Below, one piece after another: positions 43,944 through 54,117 of a stretch of DNA of 64,000 bases. The translations under genes and the position numbers were made by a program. The notes below the pieces were generated by a model. The model was given only the letters and a program-made list of their open reading frames with translations. It made no database searches and was not told the origin of the DNA. The stretch lies in contig NZ_NKYF01000007.1 in assembly GCF_002262885.1 (NCBI RefSeq), positions 124,001 to 188,000 of the forward strand, given 5' to 3'. This stretch comes from Pseudonocardia sp. MH-G8 (GTDB lineage Bacteria; Actinomycetota; Actinomycetes; Mycobacteriales; Pseudonocardiaceae). Within the stretch, counting starts at the first letter, position 1; each line of letters begins with the position of its first letter.

Positions 43944-44546
43944 ATGATGGCGAGCGTGTCGTCACCCACCTCTCGCCGGACCCGCAAGGACGCGCTCCAC
44001 AACCGCGACCGGGTCCTCGATGCCGCGACCGAGCTCGTCCGGAGCGACGGTGAGAGGGTGGCGATGGCCAAGATCGCGGAGCGGGCAGGGGTCGGGGTCG
44101 GGACGGTCTACCGCCACTTCGCCACCCGTGAGGACCTGCTGGGTGCGCTCGTCCACCGCTCCTTCGACCTCGCGGTGGAGAATGCGGGAGCTGCCGCCGC
44201 TCACCCCGGGTCCGCCCTGGAGGGCGTACGGCTGTTCCTGCTCGCCACCTTGCGCGATCGTGAGCGCTTCGTGCTGCCGTTGCACGGCGGTCCGGTGATC
44301 TTCACCCCGGCCACCCGCCAGCGCCAGGCGGACGTCCGCACCGTCTTGCGCACCCTCCTCGAACGCGGACAGGCTGCCGGAGAACTGCGAACGGACCTGA
44401 CCCCCGAAGACCTGATCGTGGCGGCCTCTCTGCTCTCCCGGGCATTGCCGGGTGCCGGCAACTGGGACACCTTGGCTTGCCGGCAGATCGACCTGATGAT
44501 CAATGGTCTCCGCCCCCAGCGGCTTCCGCCGGCCAACTGCTCCTGA
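43944..44546 (+). CDS. TetR-family regulator
   Basis: A 200-residue regulator from ATG 43944 (an alternative ATG is at 43947; a far upstream ATG at 43836 would place the operator inside the gene). HTH is MAKIAERAGVGVGTVYRHFA; the C-terminal domain is of the SbtR-like kind (LEGVRLFLLATLRDRERFVL). It is not divergent from any enzyme; it converges with an AraC gene. Target unknown, possibly only itself and the MarR/MDR region. Confidence 0.85.
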   Translation: MMASVSSPTSRRTRKDALHNRDRVLDAATELVRSDGERVAMAKIAERAGVGVGTVYRHFATREDLLGALVHRSFDLAVENAGAAAAHPGSALEGVRLFLLATLRDRERFVLPLHGGPVIFTPATRQRQADVRTVLRTLLERGQAAGELRTDLTPEDLIVAASLLSRALPGAGNWDTLACRQIDLMINGLRPQRLPPANCS

Positions 44547-44585
44547 GCCCGGATCGAGCCACAGCGCTCAGCACCCGCGAACCCT

Positions 44586-45530
44586 TTACGAGGGGAAGCC
44601 GGACCGACCCGCGGCCTCCACCCGGTACCGCCCGGGAGTGGTGCCGAACTCCCTCTCGAAGGCGTGCGAGAGCGCGTACGGGCTGCCGTAGCCGACCCGG
44701 CCGGCGATGCCGGCCAGGGTGTTCGGGGTGTCCCGGAGGAGGCCGGCGGCGAGGATCAGGCGCCACCACGTCAGGTAGGCCATCGGCGGACGGCCGACCA
44801 ACGTGGTGAACCGGCGCGACAGCGTGGGGCGCGAGACGCCCGCCTCGGCAGCCAGGCGGTCGATGGTCCACGCGGCCGCCGGGTCCGAGTGGAGGGCCCG
44901 GAGTGCGGCGGCCGTGACGGGGTCGCCCAGTGCGCCCGGCCAGGATCCGCTGGTGGCCTCGGCCATCCAGGAACGGACCATGTAGACGAGCAGGAGGTCG
45001 AGCAGGTTCGGGAGCGCGACGCAGGAGCCGGGGCGCGCCTGGTCCAGCTCGCCGGACAGCAGGTCGATCGCCGCACGGAGTTCGAGGTGGCCGCCGACGC
45101 GGTGGGGCAGGTGGACGACGTCGGGGAGCTCCGCCATGAGCGGGTGCAGGCGACTGCAGTCGAGCCGGTACTTGCCGCAGAGCAGCTCCGTCTCGTCGCG
45201 CGGCCCCGTGTCGGCGAGCCACCGCTCGAACGGCACGGCCTTCTCCGCCGCCGACGCGTCGACCGGGGCGTCGGCGATCACGTGGCCGGTGCCGTGCGGC
45301 AGCAGTAGTGCGTCCCCGACACCGAGGGGCACCAGGGTGTCGCCGTCGGTCCGCAGCCAGCAGCTGCCCTTCAGGACGACGTAGAAGCCCGCGCCGGCGT
45401 ACGGGTCCAGCCGCGCACACCAGCTCCCACCCGTGCGCACGCGCTGGGACGACGGGTGCCCGAGGTGCACGGCCGAGATCGCGTCGCTGACCACATCCAC
45501 ACCGTCAGAATATCCGCAGGGCTCGGCCAT
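44586..45530 (-). CDS. AraC-family regulator with cupin sensor domain
   Basis: A 314-residue regulator, start taken at ATG 45530 (ATG 45566 would add 12 residues and reach into the promoter of the next gene). Cupin_6 half with GDALLLPHGTGHVIADAP; HTH half with RLAAEAGVSRPTLSRRFTTL and GYGSPYALSHAFEREFGTTP. Related to the protein at 31087-32034. Divergent from the metallo-hydrolase at 45602, its probable target. Confidence 0.88.
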   Translation of the reverse strand: MAEPCGYSDGVDVVSDAISAVHLGHPSSQRVRTGGSWCARLDPYAGAGFYVVLKGSCWLRTDGDTLVPLGVGDALLLPHGTGHVIADAPVDASAAEKAVPFERWLADTGPRDETELLCGKYRLDCSRLHPLMAELPDVVHLPHRVGGHLELRAAIDLLSGELDQARPGSCVALPNLLDLLLVYMVRSWMAEATSGSWPGALGDPVTAAALRALHSDPAAAWTIDRLAAEAGVSRPTLSRRFTTLVGRPPMAYLTWWRLILAAGLLRDTPNTLAGIAGRVGYGSPYALSHAFEREFGTTPGRYRVEAAGRSGFPS

Positions 45531-45601
45531 GAGCGGAACACGTATTTTTGCGAGCGGATCACGCATCGAGATGCTCGCCCCGGCGTCCTAGCGTCGAGGG
45601 C

Positions 45602-46525
45602 ATGCTGAGTGAGCCCGAAAACCTGGTGCTGGGGGACGTCGAGGTCATCCGGATCGTCGAGTGGCACCAGCCGTTCCTGCCGGCATCCGACATGTTCCCG
45701 GGAGCGCCGGCCGCGGCGTGGGAGGAGAACGCGGGTTGGATGGCGCCGGACCACTGGGAGCCCGACACCGGCCGGACGGTCATCGCGTTGCAGTCCTGGG
45801 TGCTGCGCAGCGACGGGCGGACCGTCCTGGTCGACACAGGGGCGGGCGACGGGCGCGAGCGGCCGGGCATGGCGCCGTACTTCCACCAGCGCCAGGACGA
45901 TCTCGTCGGTCGTCTGAGGGGGGCCGGTGTCCGCCCGGAGGACGTCGACGTCGTCGTCAACACCCATCTCCACGTCGACCACGTCGGGTGGAACACCTTC
46001 GACGCCGACGGCACGTGGGCGCCGACGTTCCCGAATGCCCAGTACCTCATCCCGGCAGCCGATGACGTCCACTTCGGCCCGCAGAACTCCTACGGAGGAG
46101 GCACGCAGGACGTCGAGCGCCTGATCTACGAGGACAGCCTCGCGCCCATCCACCAGGCCGGCCTTGCCGTGCTGTGGGACGGCGAGCACCGCATCGACGA
46201 GTACCTGACGCTGGAGTCGGCGCCGGGCCATACCCCCGGCTCCTCGGTCCTGCGGCTGGCGTCCGGCAGCGACCGGGCGGTCTTCGTCGGCGACCTGCTG
46301 CACAGCCCGCTGCAGATCGTCGAGCCCTGCTGCAACAGCAGCTCCTGTCTGGCGCCGGAGCAGGCCGTCGCGAGTCGTCGCCGCGTCCTGCAGCGGGCGG
46401 TCGACGAACGGGAGCTGCTGGTTCCCGGGCACTTCGGCGGTGCGGGCGCCTTGGAGATCCGGCAGGAGAACGGTCGGTTCGCGCTGGGTCCGTGGGCAAC
46501 CGCCGGTCCGTCGCCCCGTGGCTGA
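45602..46525 (+). CDS. Metallo-beta-lactamase-fold hydrolase
   Basis: A 307-residue MBL-fold protein. The zinc motif is THLHVDHVGWN (HxHxDH), with APGHTPGSSVL and VPGHFGGAG supplying further ligands; the active site looks complete. Near residue 240 it has an unusual cysteine-rich stretch EPCCNSSSCLAPEQA where relatives carry a hydrophobic/Asp motif. Class resembles N-acyl-homoserine lactonase-like hydrolases. The divergent AraC regulator probably controls it. Confidence 0.88.
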   Translation: MLSEPENLVLGDVEVIRIVEWHQPFLPASDMFPGAPAAAWEENAGWMAPDHWEPDTGRTVIALQSWVLRSDGRTVLVDTGAGDGRERPGMAPYFHQRQDDLVGRLRGAGVRPEDVDVVVNTHLHVDHVGWNTFDADGTWAPTFPNAQYLIPAADDVHFGPQNSYGGGTQDVERLIYEDSLAPIHQAGLAVLWDGEHRIDEYLTLESAPGHTPGSSVLRLASGSDRAVFVGDLLHSPLQIVEPCCNSSSCLAPEQAVASRRRVLQRAVDERELLVPGHFGGAGALEIRQENGRFALGPWATAGPSPRG

Positions 46526-46734
46526 CGCGTTGGTCCGGAGTGCCGCGTCCGGTCGCCGACGCGGCAGGCTCTCGGCCCTCGTCCCGGCGCTCGCCTTCGT
46601 GGGCATCGTCGTCGCGGTGATGCAGACCCTGATCGTCCCGGTGATCAAGGACCTGCCCGGGCTGCTGGACACCGAGGCGAGCAACGCGACCTGGGTCGTC
46701 ACGGCGACCCTGCTCTCCGGCGCGGTCGCCACAC
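46518..46734 (+). pseudogene. MFS transporter (DHA2-like), N-terminal fragment
   Basis: GTG 46518 overlaps the hydrolase stop by 8 bp. About 72 residues are kept: FVGIVVAVMQTLIVPVIKDL and then WVVTATLLSGAVATP, the first two membrane segments of a drug:H+ antiporter of the EmrB/QacA type. The sequence then switches in frame into an NmrA-like protein. The remaining ~400 residues of the transporter are gone. Confidence 0.75.
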
Positions 46735-47391
46735 CCGATCCGATATCTCTGGTCGGTCCGTTCCTGGCCGAGGCCGAACGGTCCGGTGTGCGCAGAGTGG
46801 TCCTGCTCGGGTCGGCCATCGCGTTCCCGAACGCGCCGGGCAGGATCGAGCTGGAAGACCGCGTGCGACGGCAGCCGGGGTGGGTGGCGCTGCGCCCGTC
46901 CGGGTTCATGGAGAACTTCCTGCGCCCGCATCCCACGGCTCAGGGCATCCGTGAGCGGGGAGATTCGGACCTCGGCAGCGTCGGGCCGTGTGGGGTGGAT
47001 CGACGCCCGCGACATCGCCGAGTCGGCCGCCGCGGTGCTGGTTGATCCCGAACGCGACTTCGACGACGAATACGTGTTGACCGGCCCTCAGGCGCTCAGT
47101 TACTCCGACGCTGCCGGCATCATCGCCGCAGAGACCGGTCGACCGGTGCGAGTGATCGATGTGGACGTGGACGAGGTGGCCGCCCACTTGCGGGAAGCGG
47201 GAATTCCGGCTTCGTTCGCGGGCAGTCTGGCCGGCGTCGAGATCAGCGTGAGAAAGAGTCACGCCGAGGGCGCCACCACCTCCGTGCAGGACCTCACCGG
47301 TCGCGGACCCCGAACGTTCACGGCCTTCGTCCACGAGCACGCCGACGAGTGGGCCGCTCCGAGCCGGAACGGTGATCCGCTGGGCTCGTAG
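46735..47391 (+). pseudogene. NmrA-like NAD(P)-binding protein, 5'-truncated and frameshifted
   Basis: It starts without an N-terminal Rossmann glycine motif (LVGPFLAEAERSGVRRVVLL), continues to LRPSGFMENFLRPHPTAQG, then changes frame near 46960 to GRVGWIDARDIAESAAAVLV and ends at TAG 47389-47391. Related in type to the intact protein at 21163-21984. It is fused to the MFS fragment, forming a chimera of two broken genes. Confidence 0.75.
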
Positions 47392-47420
47392 ACGACCCGG
47401 GATGGCCGCTGCCGGATGTG

Positions 47421-47459
47421 CCACCGATGCGCGTACGCTACTCAGTGGCACATCGGTGG
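47421..47459. promoter_or_regulatory. Inverted repeat upstream of the MDR gene
   Basis: CCACCGATG (47421-47429) and CATCGGTGG (47451-47459) are perfect arms separated by 21 bp, and TGTGCCAC-like sequence is repeated beside both. The right arm ends 11 bp before the MDR start, overlapping its GGAGGAGG ribosome site. Operator is likely. Confidence 0.5.
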
Positions 47460-47470
47460 AGGAGGATCTC

Positions 47471-48400
47471 ATGCAGGCACTGGTCGTGGATCGCTCGGCG
47501 GCGGGCGGTCTCCGCCTCGGTGAGGCTCCCGACCCCTCGCCGGGGCCGGGCCAGGCGCTGGTCGCGGTCTCGGGGGTATCGATCAACTACGGCGACGTCC
47601 AGCACGACGTGAGCGGGGCACCGGACGGAAGCGTCCCCGGCTGGGAGGCGGCCGGCGTCGTCGCACAGGCTGCGGCCGACGGCAGCGGCCCGCCTGTCGG
47701 GACACCCGTCGTCTCGTTCGCCGCGGACGGCGGATGGGCACGGCTGCGCGCCGTCGACACGGCCTACCTCGGCGTGGTCCCTGCCGGGGCGGACCTGGCG
47801 GCCGTGGCGACCGTCCCGGTCGCGGGTGTCAGCGCGTTGGCGGCTCTCGACCGGATCGGGCCGCTGCTCGGGCGTCGGGTCCTGGTGACGGGGTCGACGG
47901 GCGGGGTCGGCCGCTACGCGGTGCAGTTGGGGCGGCTCGGTGGTGCCGAGGTGGTCGCGATGACCGGCGACCCGGCCCGGCACGGCGAGAGTCTGCGGGC
48001 GCTGGGCGCCGACGTGGTCGTCTCCTCGCCGGTCGAGGTCGAGGGGCTCTTCGACGGCGTGGTGGATGCGGTGGGTGGTCCGGTGCTGGTGGAGGCGTTC
48101 GGTCGGCTGGCGCGCAACGGGACACTCGTGTCGGTCGGACACGTCACCGACCAGCCGGAGGTGTTCCCGTTCGGCGCGCTGCTCAGCGGGCCGGGGCAGG
48201 ACAACCGATCGATCGCCAGCTTCTTCATGCCCGACTCGACCGACTTCGCCCGCGGGCTGACGTGGCTCGCGGGCCGGGTCGCCGCGGGTGTCCTCGATCC
48301 GGGGATCGCATGGCGTGGCAGCTGGACGGCTGTCGCCGAGGCAGTCGAGTTGCTGCGGAGCCGACGCCTGGGCGGCAAGGCGGTATTGGACCTGACGTAG
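47471..48400 (+). CDS. Zinc-free MDR, quinone-oxidoreductase-like
   Basis: A 309-residue paralogue of the gene at 27907-28827. [20 protein letters not shown] is the cofactor site. ATG 47471 follows GGAGGAGGATCTC. Intact despite lying between two groups of broken genes. Probably an NADPH quinone or enone reductase. Confidence 0.88.
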   Translation: MQALVVDRSAAGGLRLGEAPDPSPGPGQALVAVSGVSINYGDVQHDVSGAPDGSVPGWEAAGVVAQAAADGSGPPVGTPVVSFAADGGWARLRAVDTAYLGVVPAGADLAAVATVPVAGVSALAALDRIGPLLGRRVLVTGSTGGVGRYAVQLGRLGGAEVVAMTGDPARHGESLRALGADVVVSSPVEVEGLFDGVVDAVGGPVLVEAFGRLARNGTLVSVGHVTDQPEVFPFGALLSGPGQDNRSIASFFMPDSTDFARGLTWLAGRVAAGVLDPGIAWRGSWTAVAEAVELLRSRRLGGKAVLDLT

Positions 48401-48422
48401 CCCGGATGGATACATCTCACGG

Positions 48423-48575
48423 CTGGGAAACCGCTCCTTCGCCGTGGACTACCCGTACGAGGACAGCTACGTCGCCGCCGAGTTCCTGGCCGGGGCCGAC
48501 CTCGACGACGCGCAGCGCGCCCTGATCAGCCACCGCAACGCGGAGCGGCTCTTCCGCGTGCCTCCCGCGGTCTGA
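48423..48575 (+). pseudogene. Amidohydrolase (decarboxylase-type), C-terminal relic
   Basis: The 50-residue frame LGNRSFAVDYPYEDSYVAAE ... LISHRNAERLFRVPPAV ends at TGA 48573-48575. It matches the C-terminus of PF04909 amidohydrolases such as dihydroxybenzoate/gamma-resorcylate decarboxylases (SVDYPYEDS...NAERLL). No start and no earlier part. Bases 48576-48690 contain nothing I recognise. Confidence 0.65.
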
Positions 48576-48690
48576 CGCCCGTTCGGGCGGACGTGCCGGC
48601 TGTCGACGAAGAGTCGGGATCATGCGCCTCGCGTCAGGTGCGCGGGCGGCTGGATCCGCGACGAAGGACACAGGCCGACTCCTACGGATG

Positions 48691-48709
48691 TCAGGTTAGC
48701 CTCACCACA
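48691..48709. promoter_or_regulatory. DtxR/IdeR iron box 1
   Basis: TCAGGTTAGCCTCACCACA matches the actinobacterial iron box TTAGGTTAGGCTAACCTAA at 14 of 19 positions. It lies 43 bp before the start of the iron-siderophore binding protein, so that operon should be repressed in iron sufficiency. Confidence 0.7.
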
Positions 48710-48751
48710 GCTTGCCGTCCTGGAACGCGTCCTCCCGAAGGAATCTGCACC

Positions 48752-49801
48752 TTGACCTTCCACGCCCCCCGTCGTCTCGGCCACGTCGCGGCCGCGACGC
48801 TCGCCGCCTGCATGCTGGTCGGCTGCGGTGCATCCGAGCCCGTCACGACCTCCGGTCCGGCAGCAGGCGGGGAGGGGGGCACGACCTACCCGCTCACGAT
48901 CGACAACTGCGGCCGGGGCCAGACGTTCGACGTGGCCCCTGGTCGCGTGGTCTCCCTCGATCAGGGATCCACCGAGATCCTGCTCTCGCTCGGTCTGGCC
49001 GACCGGGTGGTCGGGACGGCGTCCTGGACCGATCCGGTGCGGGAGAACCTGGCCGAGGCCAATGCGCGTGTGCCCCGGTTGGCGGACAACGCCCCGTCGT
49101 ACGAGGCGGTACTCGGTACGGACCCCGACTTCGTGACGGCGTCGTTCGGGCGCCACTTCAAGGACGAAGGTGGCGTCGCGCCGCGCGACCGGTTCGCCGA
49201 GACCGGCATTGCGACCTACCTCTCGCCCACGGACTGCGAGGACGGCCGCAGCATCAACGGCGGCGGCAAGCGGACCAGGCCACTGACCATCGACTCGCTG
49301 TACCAGGAGATCACCGAGCTCGCGATGGTCTTCGATGTGCCGTCGCGGGGCGCCGCCCTCGTCGAGGAGCTGAAGTCGCGGACGGCGGCGGCCACCGCGC
49401 AGGCGGACGCCTCCGGGACGACGCTGGCGTTCTGGTTCGCCGACACCAGGAGCCCCTACGTCGCCGGCGGTTCCGGTTCTGCCGAGCTCCTCGCGCGGAC
49501 CGTCGGTGCTCGCAACGTCTTCGCCGACGTCGCGGACGAATGGCCGGCCACCACCTGGGAGGCGGTGGTCGACCGCAACCCCTCAGTGCTGGTTCTGGGC
49601 GACCTCGCCCGCGACCGGTTCCCCGGTGACCGGCTCGGGGACAAGGAGTCGTTCCTGAGCTCCGACCCGGTCGCCGGTTCGATGGCTGCAGCCCGGGACA
49701 AGAGGTATGTGCCTCTGCGGGGCGCGGAGATGAACCCGTCCATCCGGCTCGTCGACGGTGTCGAGAAGCTCGCCGCCGGTCTGTCCGCCCTGCCGCGGTG
49801 A
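48752..49801 (+). CDS. Iron-siderophore ABC transporter, substrate-binding lipoprotein
   Basis: A 349-residue periplasmic-binding (FepB/FhuD-like) protein. I choose TTG 48752, with GAAGGA 9 bp upstream; the signal peptide HVAAATLAACMLVGCG then has a good lipobox (LVGC) at residues 24-27. Residues about 60-340 form the two-lobe fold (VVSLDQGSTEILLSLGLADR). The gene overlaps the permease start by 4 bp. It captures a ferric siderophore outside the membrane. Confidence 0.9.
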   Translation: MTFHAPRRLGHVAAATLAACMLVGCGASEPVTTSGPAAGGEGGTTYPLTIDNCGRGQTFDVAPGRVVSLDQGSTEILLSLGLADRVVGTASWTDPVRENLAEANARVPRLADNAPSYEAVLGTDPDFVTASFGRHFKDEGGVAPRDRFAETGIATYLSPTDCEDGRSINGGGKRTRPLTIDSLYQEITELAMVFDVPSRGAALVEELKSRTAAATAQADASGTTLAFWFADTRSPYVAGGSGSAELLARTVGARNVFADVADEWPATTWEAVVDRNPSVLVLGDLARDRFPGDRLGDKESFLSSDPVAGSMAAARDKRYVPLRGAEMNPSIRLVDGVEKLAAGLSALPR

Positions 49802-50831
49802 CCGTTGCCCGCACGGGCCACGCCCGTGGCGTCGCCGTCTCGACCGTCGTCGCAGGCGGTGCGGTCCTCGTCCTGTCGGTGATGATCGCCATCACCCTCG
49901 GCACGGCCGACATCTCGCTGGTCAACGTCCGGGACATCGTGGGGAACCACCTCGGTGTGGTCACGATCCCGGTGCGCGAGGTGGAGGACGCCATCGTGTG
50001 GGAGGACCGGCTACCGCGATCGCTGGTGGCCGCCGCCTGCGGTGCGGGCCTGGCCGTGTGCGGCGTGATCCTGCAGTCGCTGCTTCGCAACCCGCTCGCC
50101 GATCCGTTCCTGCTCGGCGTCTCCTCCGGCGCCTCGACCGGCGCGGTGGTCATCGGGATCCTGGGTGTGGGCGGCGGGGCATTGGGCTTGTCCGGCGGCG
50201 CCTTCGTCGGCGCCCTGCTCGCGTTCGGCATGGTGCTGCTCCTCGCGCGGCTGTCGGGAGGGAGCAACGACCGCGTCATCCTGGCCGGGGTTGCGATGAC
50301 CCAGCTGTTCTCGGCGCTGACGTCGTTCGTCATCTTCGCCTTCGCCGACTCCGACGAGACGCGCGGCGTGATGTTCTGGCTGCTCGGCTCGCTGGAAGGC
50401 GTCCGGTGGGACGACGTGCGGCTCACCGCCGCCGTCGCCGCCGCCGGGATCGTCGTGTGCTGGGCTCTCGCCTACGTCCTCGACGCCTTCACCTTCGGCG
50501 ACGAGGTGGCCGCGTCGCTGGGAATGCCGGTCGGTGCGATCCGCGCCGGGCTCATGACTCTCACCGCGCTGGTGACCGCGGCCCTCGTGAGCGTGGCAGG
50601 CGCCATCGGGTTCGTCGGACTGGTCCTGCCGCACGCCGCGCGATTCCTCGTGGGCCCCGCCCACAGCCGGCTCGTCCCGATCAGCGCCCTGCTGGGAGCC
50701 GTCTTCATGGTGTGGGTCGACGCGTTCACCCGGGTCGCGTTCGCGCCGACACCGTTGCCGATCGGCGTGGCCACGGCCCTGGTCGGTGTCCCCGCGTTCG
50801 TGCTGATCATGTTCCGCCGGAAGGGGACGAC

Positions 50832-50835
<4 letters not shown>
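49798..50835 (+). CDS. FecCD-family iron-siderophore permease
   Basis: A 345-residue polytopic membrane protein with GTG 49798. RNPLADPFLLGVSSGASTGA is the FecCD signature and GFVGLVLPHAARFLVG the coupling-helix region. About nine to ten hydrophobic segments are visible. Only one permease gene is present, so it probably acts as a homodimer. Confidence 0.92.
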
Positions 50836-51613
<778 letters not shown>

Positions 51614-51617
<4 letters not shown>

Positions 51618-51844
51618 CCCGTGCCATCGACGCCCGAGGTGGGCGATCAGCGGTGCGCGTCGTATGCCTCCCGGGCGGCGAGTACCTCGGCGAGGCGCAG
51701 GACGGCATCGACCTGTTGCGGATCGAGGGCGATCGGATCGCGGAGGCGTGGCTGTTCTCCTCCGACCCCCGGTCTGAGGACGCCTTCTGGGCGCCGGCTG
51801 ACCGGTTCCTGCTCGTGGTTGCGGTTGGTCAACACCCGTGGTGA
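51614..51844 (+). pseudogene. SnoaL/NTF2-fold C-terminal fragment
   Basis: GTG 51614 overlaps the ATPase stop and gives 76 residues. LLRIEGDRIAEAWLFSSDPR then SEDAFWA resembles the last strand of SnoaL-like proteins. About 100 N-terminal residues of the fold are absent. It may be a short real gene, but a relic is more likely. Confidence 0.35.
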
Positions 51845-51879
51845 CCGGAGGACGACGGCTTTGGTGGGCGGATCAGAGG

Positions 51880-52142
51880 CGTAGGAAGTTCTCGTTGAGT
51901 GGAGCAGGACGTCGGGGTAGCGGGTGCGCGTCGCGACGAGCAGCGGGAAGCCGAGGCGCGGGCCCGCGCTGAGCGGTGCCAGCCCGACCGAGACGCGCCC
52001 GGCGGGAAAGCGGGCCGAGCCTCGGTGGGCACGACCCCGCGCTTGCTCCGGATGAGCAGCTGCCGGCCGAACTGCGATTCCAGTCCGGAGACCTGCTGGC
52101 TCAGCGCGGGCTGGGCGATGTGCAGGATGGCGTCGGCGCCGT
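51880..52142 (-). pseudogene. LysR-type regulator relic
   Basis: Reading the minus strand from 52142, ADAILHIAQPALSQQVSGLE then QFGRQLLIRSKRGVVPTEA is a LysR winged-helix minus its first helix. A jump and frame change lead to RVSVGLAPLSAGPRLGFPLL and ATRTRYPDVLLHLNENF, the start of the effector domain. The rest is absent. It abuts the stop of the C-S lyase at 52142. Confidence 0.7.
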
Positions 52143-53359
52143 CAGGCGCGCTGTACCGTGCCCATCCGGGTGATGGCCTCGGTGAGGACGACGTTCGAGG
52201 CGGCGAAGTTCAACCGGACGTGACCGGCTCCGCCGGAGCCGAAGACGTGCCCGGAGCTGAGTGCCACGCGCGCCTCATCGAGGAAGGCCCGCGCCGGGCC
52301 GGCGAGTTCGGAGACGACGCCGGGGCCGTCCGTGCCGCCGGGCTCGTCCAGACCGAGTGCGCGGCAGTCGAGCCAGGCCAGGTACGTGCCTTCAGGCGGC
52401 GTATAACGGGCGAGGGGCAGGTGTTCGGCGATGAGCCGTCCGAGCAGGTCGCGGTTCGCGGCGAGGCCGGCCAGTAGCGCATCGAGCCACGCCTCGCCCT
52501 CGTTCAGCGCGACCGTGTGCGCGAGCACGCCGAGATGGCTGGGGCCGTGGCTGACTTCCTCCGGCATCCGCGCGAGGTCGTCTGCCGCTTCGGGTCCGGC
52601 GATCACGAGCGCCGCTTTGAGCCCCGCGAGGTTCCACGCCTTGGACGCCGAGGTGACGGCGAAGGCGTCTTGTGCGCCTTCGACGCTCAGGTACGGGGTG
52701 AAGCTGGCTCCGGCCAGCACCAGCGGGGCGTGGATCTCGTCCGAGACGACCCGCACCCCGTGCTCGCGCGCGAGCGCGGCGATGCCTGTCAGCTCGTCGC
52801 CGGAGTGCACCGCGCCGGTCGGGTTGTGCGGATTGCTCAACAGGTAGGCCACGCGGTCGCTCGTCCTGCGGGCGGACGCGAACGCGGCGCCGAGGGCCTC
52901 CAGGTCGACTCGTCCGGTCGCCCCCAGCCGCGCCTCGACGATCCGGCGGTCGGCGTGCGTGACGAATGCGTAGAACGGCGGGTAGACCGGCGCGTTGACA
53001 ACGATCGCGTCGCCGGGCTCGGTGACCAGCTTCACGACTTCGACGATGCCGAGCATGACGTCCGGCACGATCGCCGTGCGCTCCACGTCCAGCCCGTCCC
53101 AGCCCCACCGGCGCGCGGCGAACCCGGCCAGCGCCTCGCCATAGGCGCCCCCACCGGACGGGTAGCCGGTGTCGCCCCGGGCGACGGCCACGTTCAGGGC
53201 GTCGGCGATCGGCCCGGCGAGGGGCACATCCATCTCCGCCACCCACAGCGGCAACACATCGTCGGGATGCGTCCGCCACTTCATGCTCGTGCGCAGGCGC
53301 AGTTGCTCCACCGTCAACTGCTCCAACGGGTTGGGGACGTCGGCACCCGACAGAGCCAT
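52142..53359 (-). CDS. MalY/PatB-type PLP-dependent C-S lyase/aminotransferase
   Basis: A 405-residue fold-type I PLP enzyme. The PLP lysine is in [37 protein letters not shown] and [11 protein letters not shown] are strongly conserved in the PatB/MalY group (cystathionine beta-lyase-like). It cleaves C-S bonds, releasing pyruvate, ammonia and a thiol. No sulfur genes are adjacent. GC-rich and intact. Confidence 0.88.
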   Translation of the reverse strand: MALSGADVPNPLEQLTVEQLRLRTSMKWRTHPDDVLPLWVAEMDVPLAGPIADALNVAVARGDTGYPSGGGAYGEALAGFAARRWGWDGLDVERTAIVPDVMLGIVEVVKLVTEPGDAIVVNAPVYPPFYAFVTHADRRIVEARLGATGRVDLEALGAAFASARRTSDRVAYLLSNPHNPTGAVHSGDELTGIAALAREHGVRVVSDEIHAPLVLAGASFTPYLSVEGAQDAFAVTSASKAWNLAGLKAALVIAGPEAADDLARMPEEVSHGPSHLGVLAHTVALNEGEAWLDALLAGLAANRDLLGRLIAEHLPLARYTPPEGTYLAWLDCRALGLDEPGGTDGPGVVSELAGPARAFLDEARVALSSGHVFGSGGAGHVRLNFAASNVVLTEAITRMGTVQRA

Positions 53360-53589
53360 CCTCGTCCTTCCGCCATCGCCTCATCCGGCCGTCTTGGATT
53401 CATCTTGTCACCTGGGCTGAAGGCCAGCGGCCCCTCGACAACCCCTCCGCGAGGAGCGCGAGGCCCGGCGCCGCCGATTCGTCACCAATCGTGCTCGTGG
53501 TCCTCGCCGACGCCGGGGCACGTGTCCCAGCTCCGCCCAGTGATCGACAGGCCCGTGCCCGCTCCTCACCTCCGACACTCGGAACGCAG

Positions 53590-53760
53590 ATGGCCGAGCG
53601 CTTCACCGCGGTCCCGGGCGAAGAGGTGGTCCACGTGCCGGTGCCCTTCGAGGCGCTGCGGTCGCAGTCGTTCCCCGGGCGGTCGAAACGGGGAACATGT
53701 TCCAGTTCTACGCGGAAGTGCCGCAGTTCAACCCCGTTCGCCGTCCCCGTTGCGGGTAGC
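53590..53760 (+). pseudogene. NmrA-like protein, C-terminal relic
   Basis: MAERFTAVPGEEVVHVPVPF then EALRSQSFPG and, one frame later, ETGNMFQFYAEVPQFNPVRR resemble the C-terminal substrate region of NmrA-like proteins (VPFEALR...NMFQFY). No N-terminal part exists. Bases 53360-53589 hold nothing else I recognise. Confidence 0.5.
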
Positions 53761-53772
53761 GTGCGAGAGGGA

Positions 53773-54117
53773 ATGGAGATGCTGACGGGGGAGCGACTGC
53801 AGTCGATCGCCCGCGAGACGGCGAGGTCGCTGCCCGGCGTGAGCCACGGGCGGCCGTTCGTGGAGAAGCTGGATGTGTACAAGGTCGGCGCGAAGGTGTT
53901 CCTGATCGTCACCGACGACCCGGACGAGCAGATCATCACGGTGAAGGCCGACCCGGGGCGAGGGCACTTGTTGCGTGATCAGTACGCGTCTGTGACCGCC
54001 GGCCGCTATCTCGACAAGAGACATTGGGTGTCGGTGGGTGCGGGCGAAGGGGTCACCGAGGAGCTGGTGACCGAACTGGTGCGGGACTCGTTCGACCTGG
54101 TCGGGGCCGGCCGGTGA
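53773..54117 (+). CDS. MmcQ/YjbR-family protein
   Basis: A 114-residue protein with the CyaY-like fold of the YjbR family (VSHGRPFVEKLDVYKVGAKV, TVKADPGRGHLLRDQY, GRYLDKRHWVSV). The function is not established; binding to DNA has been suggested for the family. ATG 53773 (GAGAGGGA just upstream; ATG 53779 is alternative). It overlaps rarA by 4 bp. Confidence 0.82.
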   Translation: MEMLTGERLQSIARETARSLPGVSHGRPFVEKLDVYKVGAKVFLIVTDDPDEQIITVKADPGRGHLLRDQYASVTAGRYLDKRHWVSVGAGEGVTEELVTELVRDSFDLVGAGR

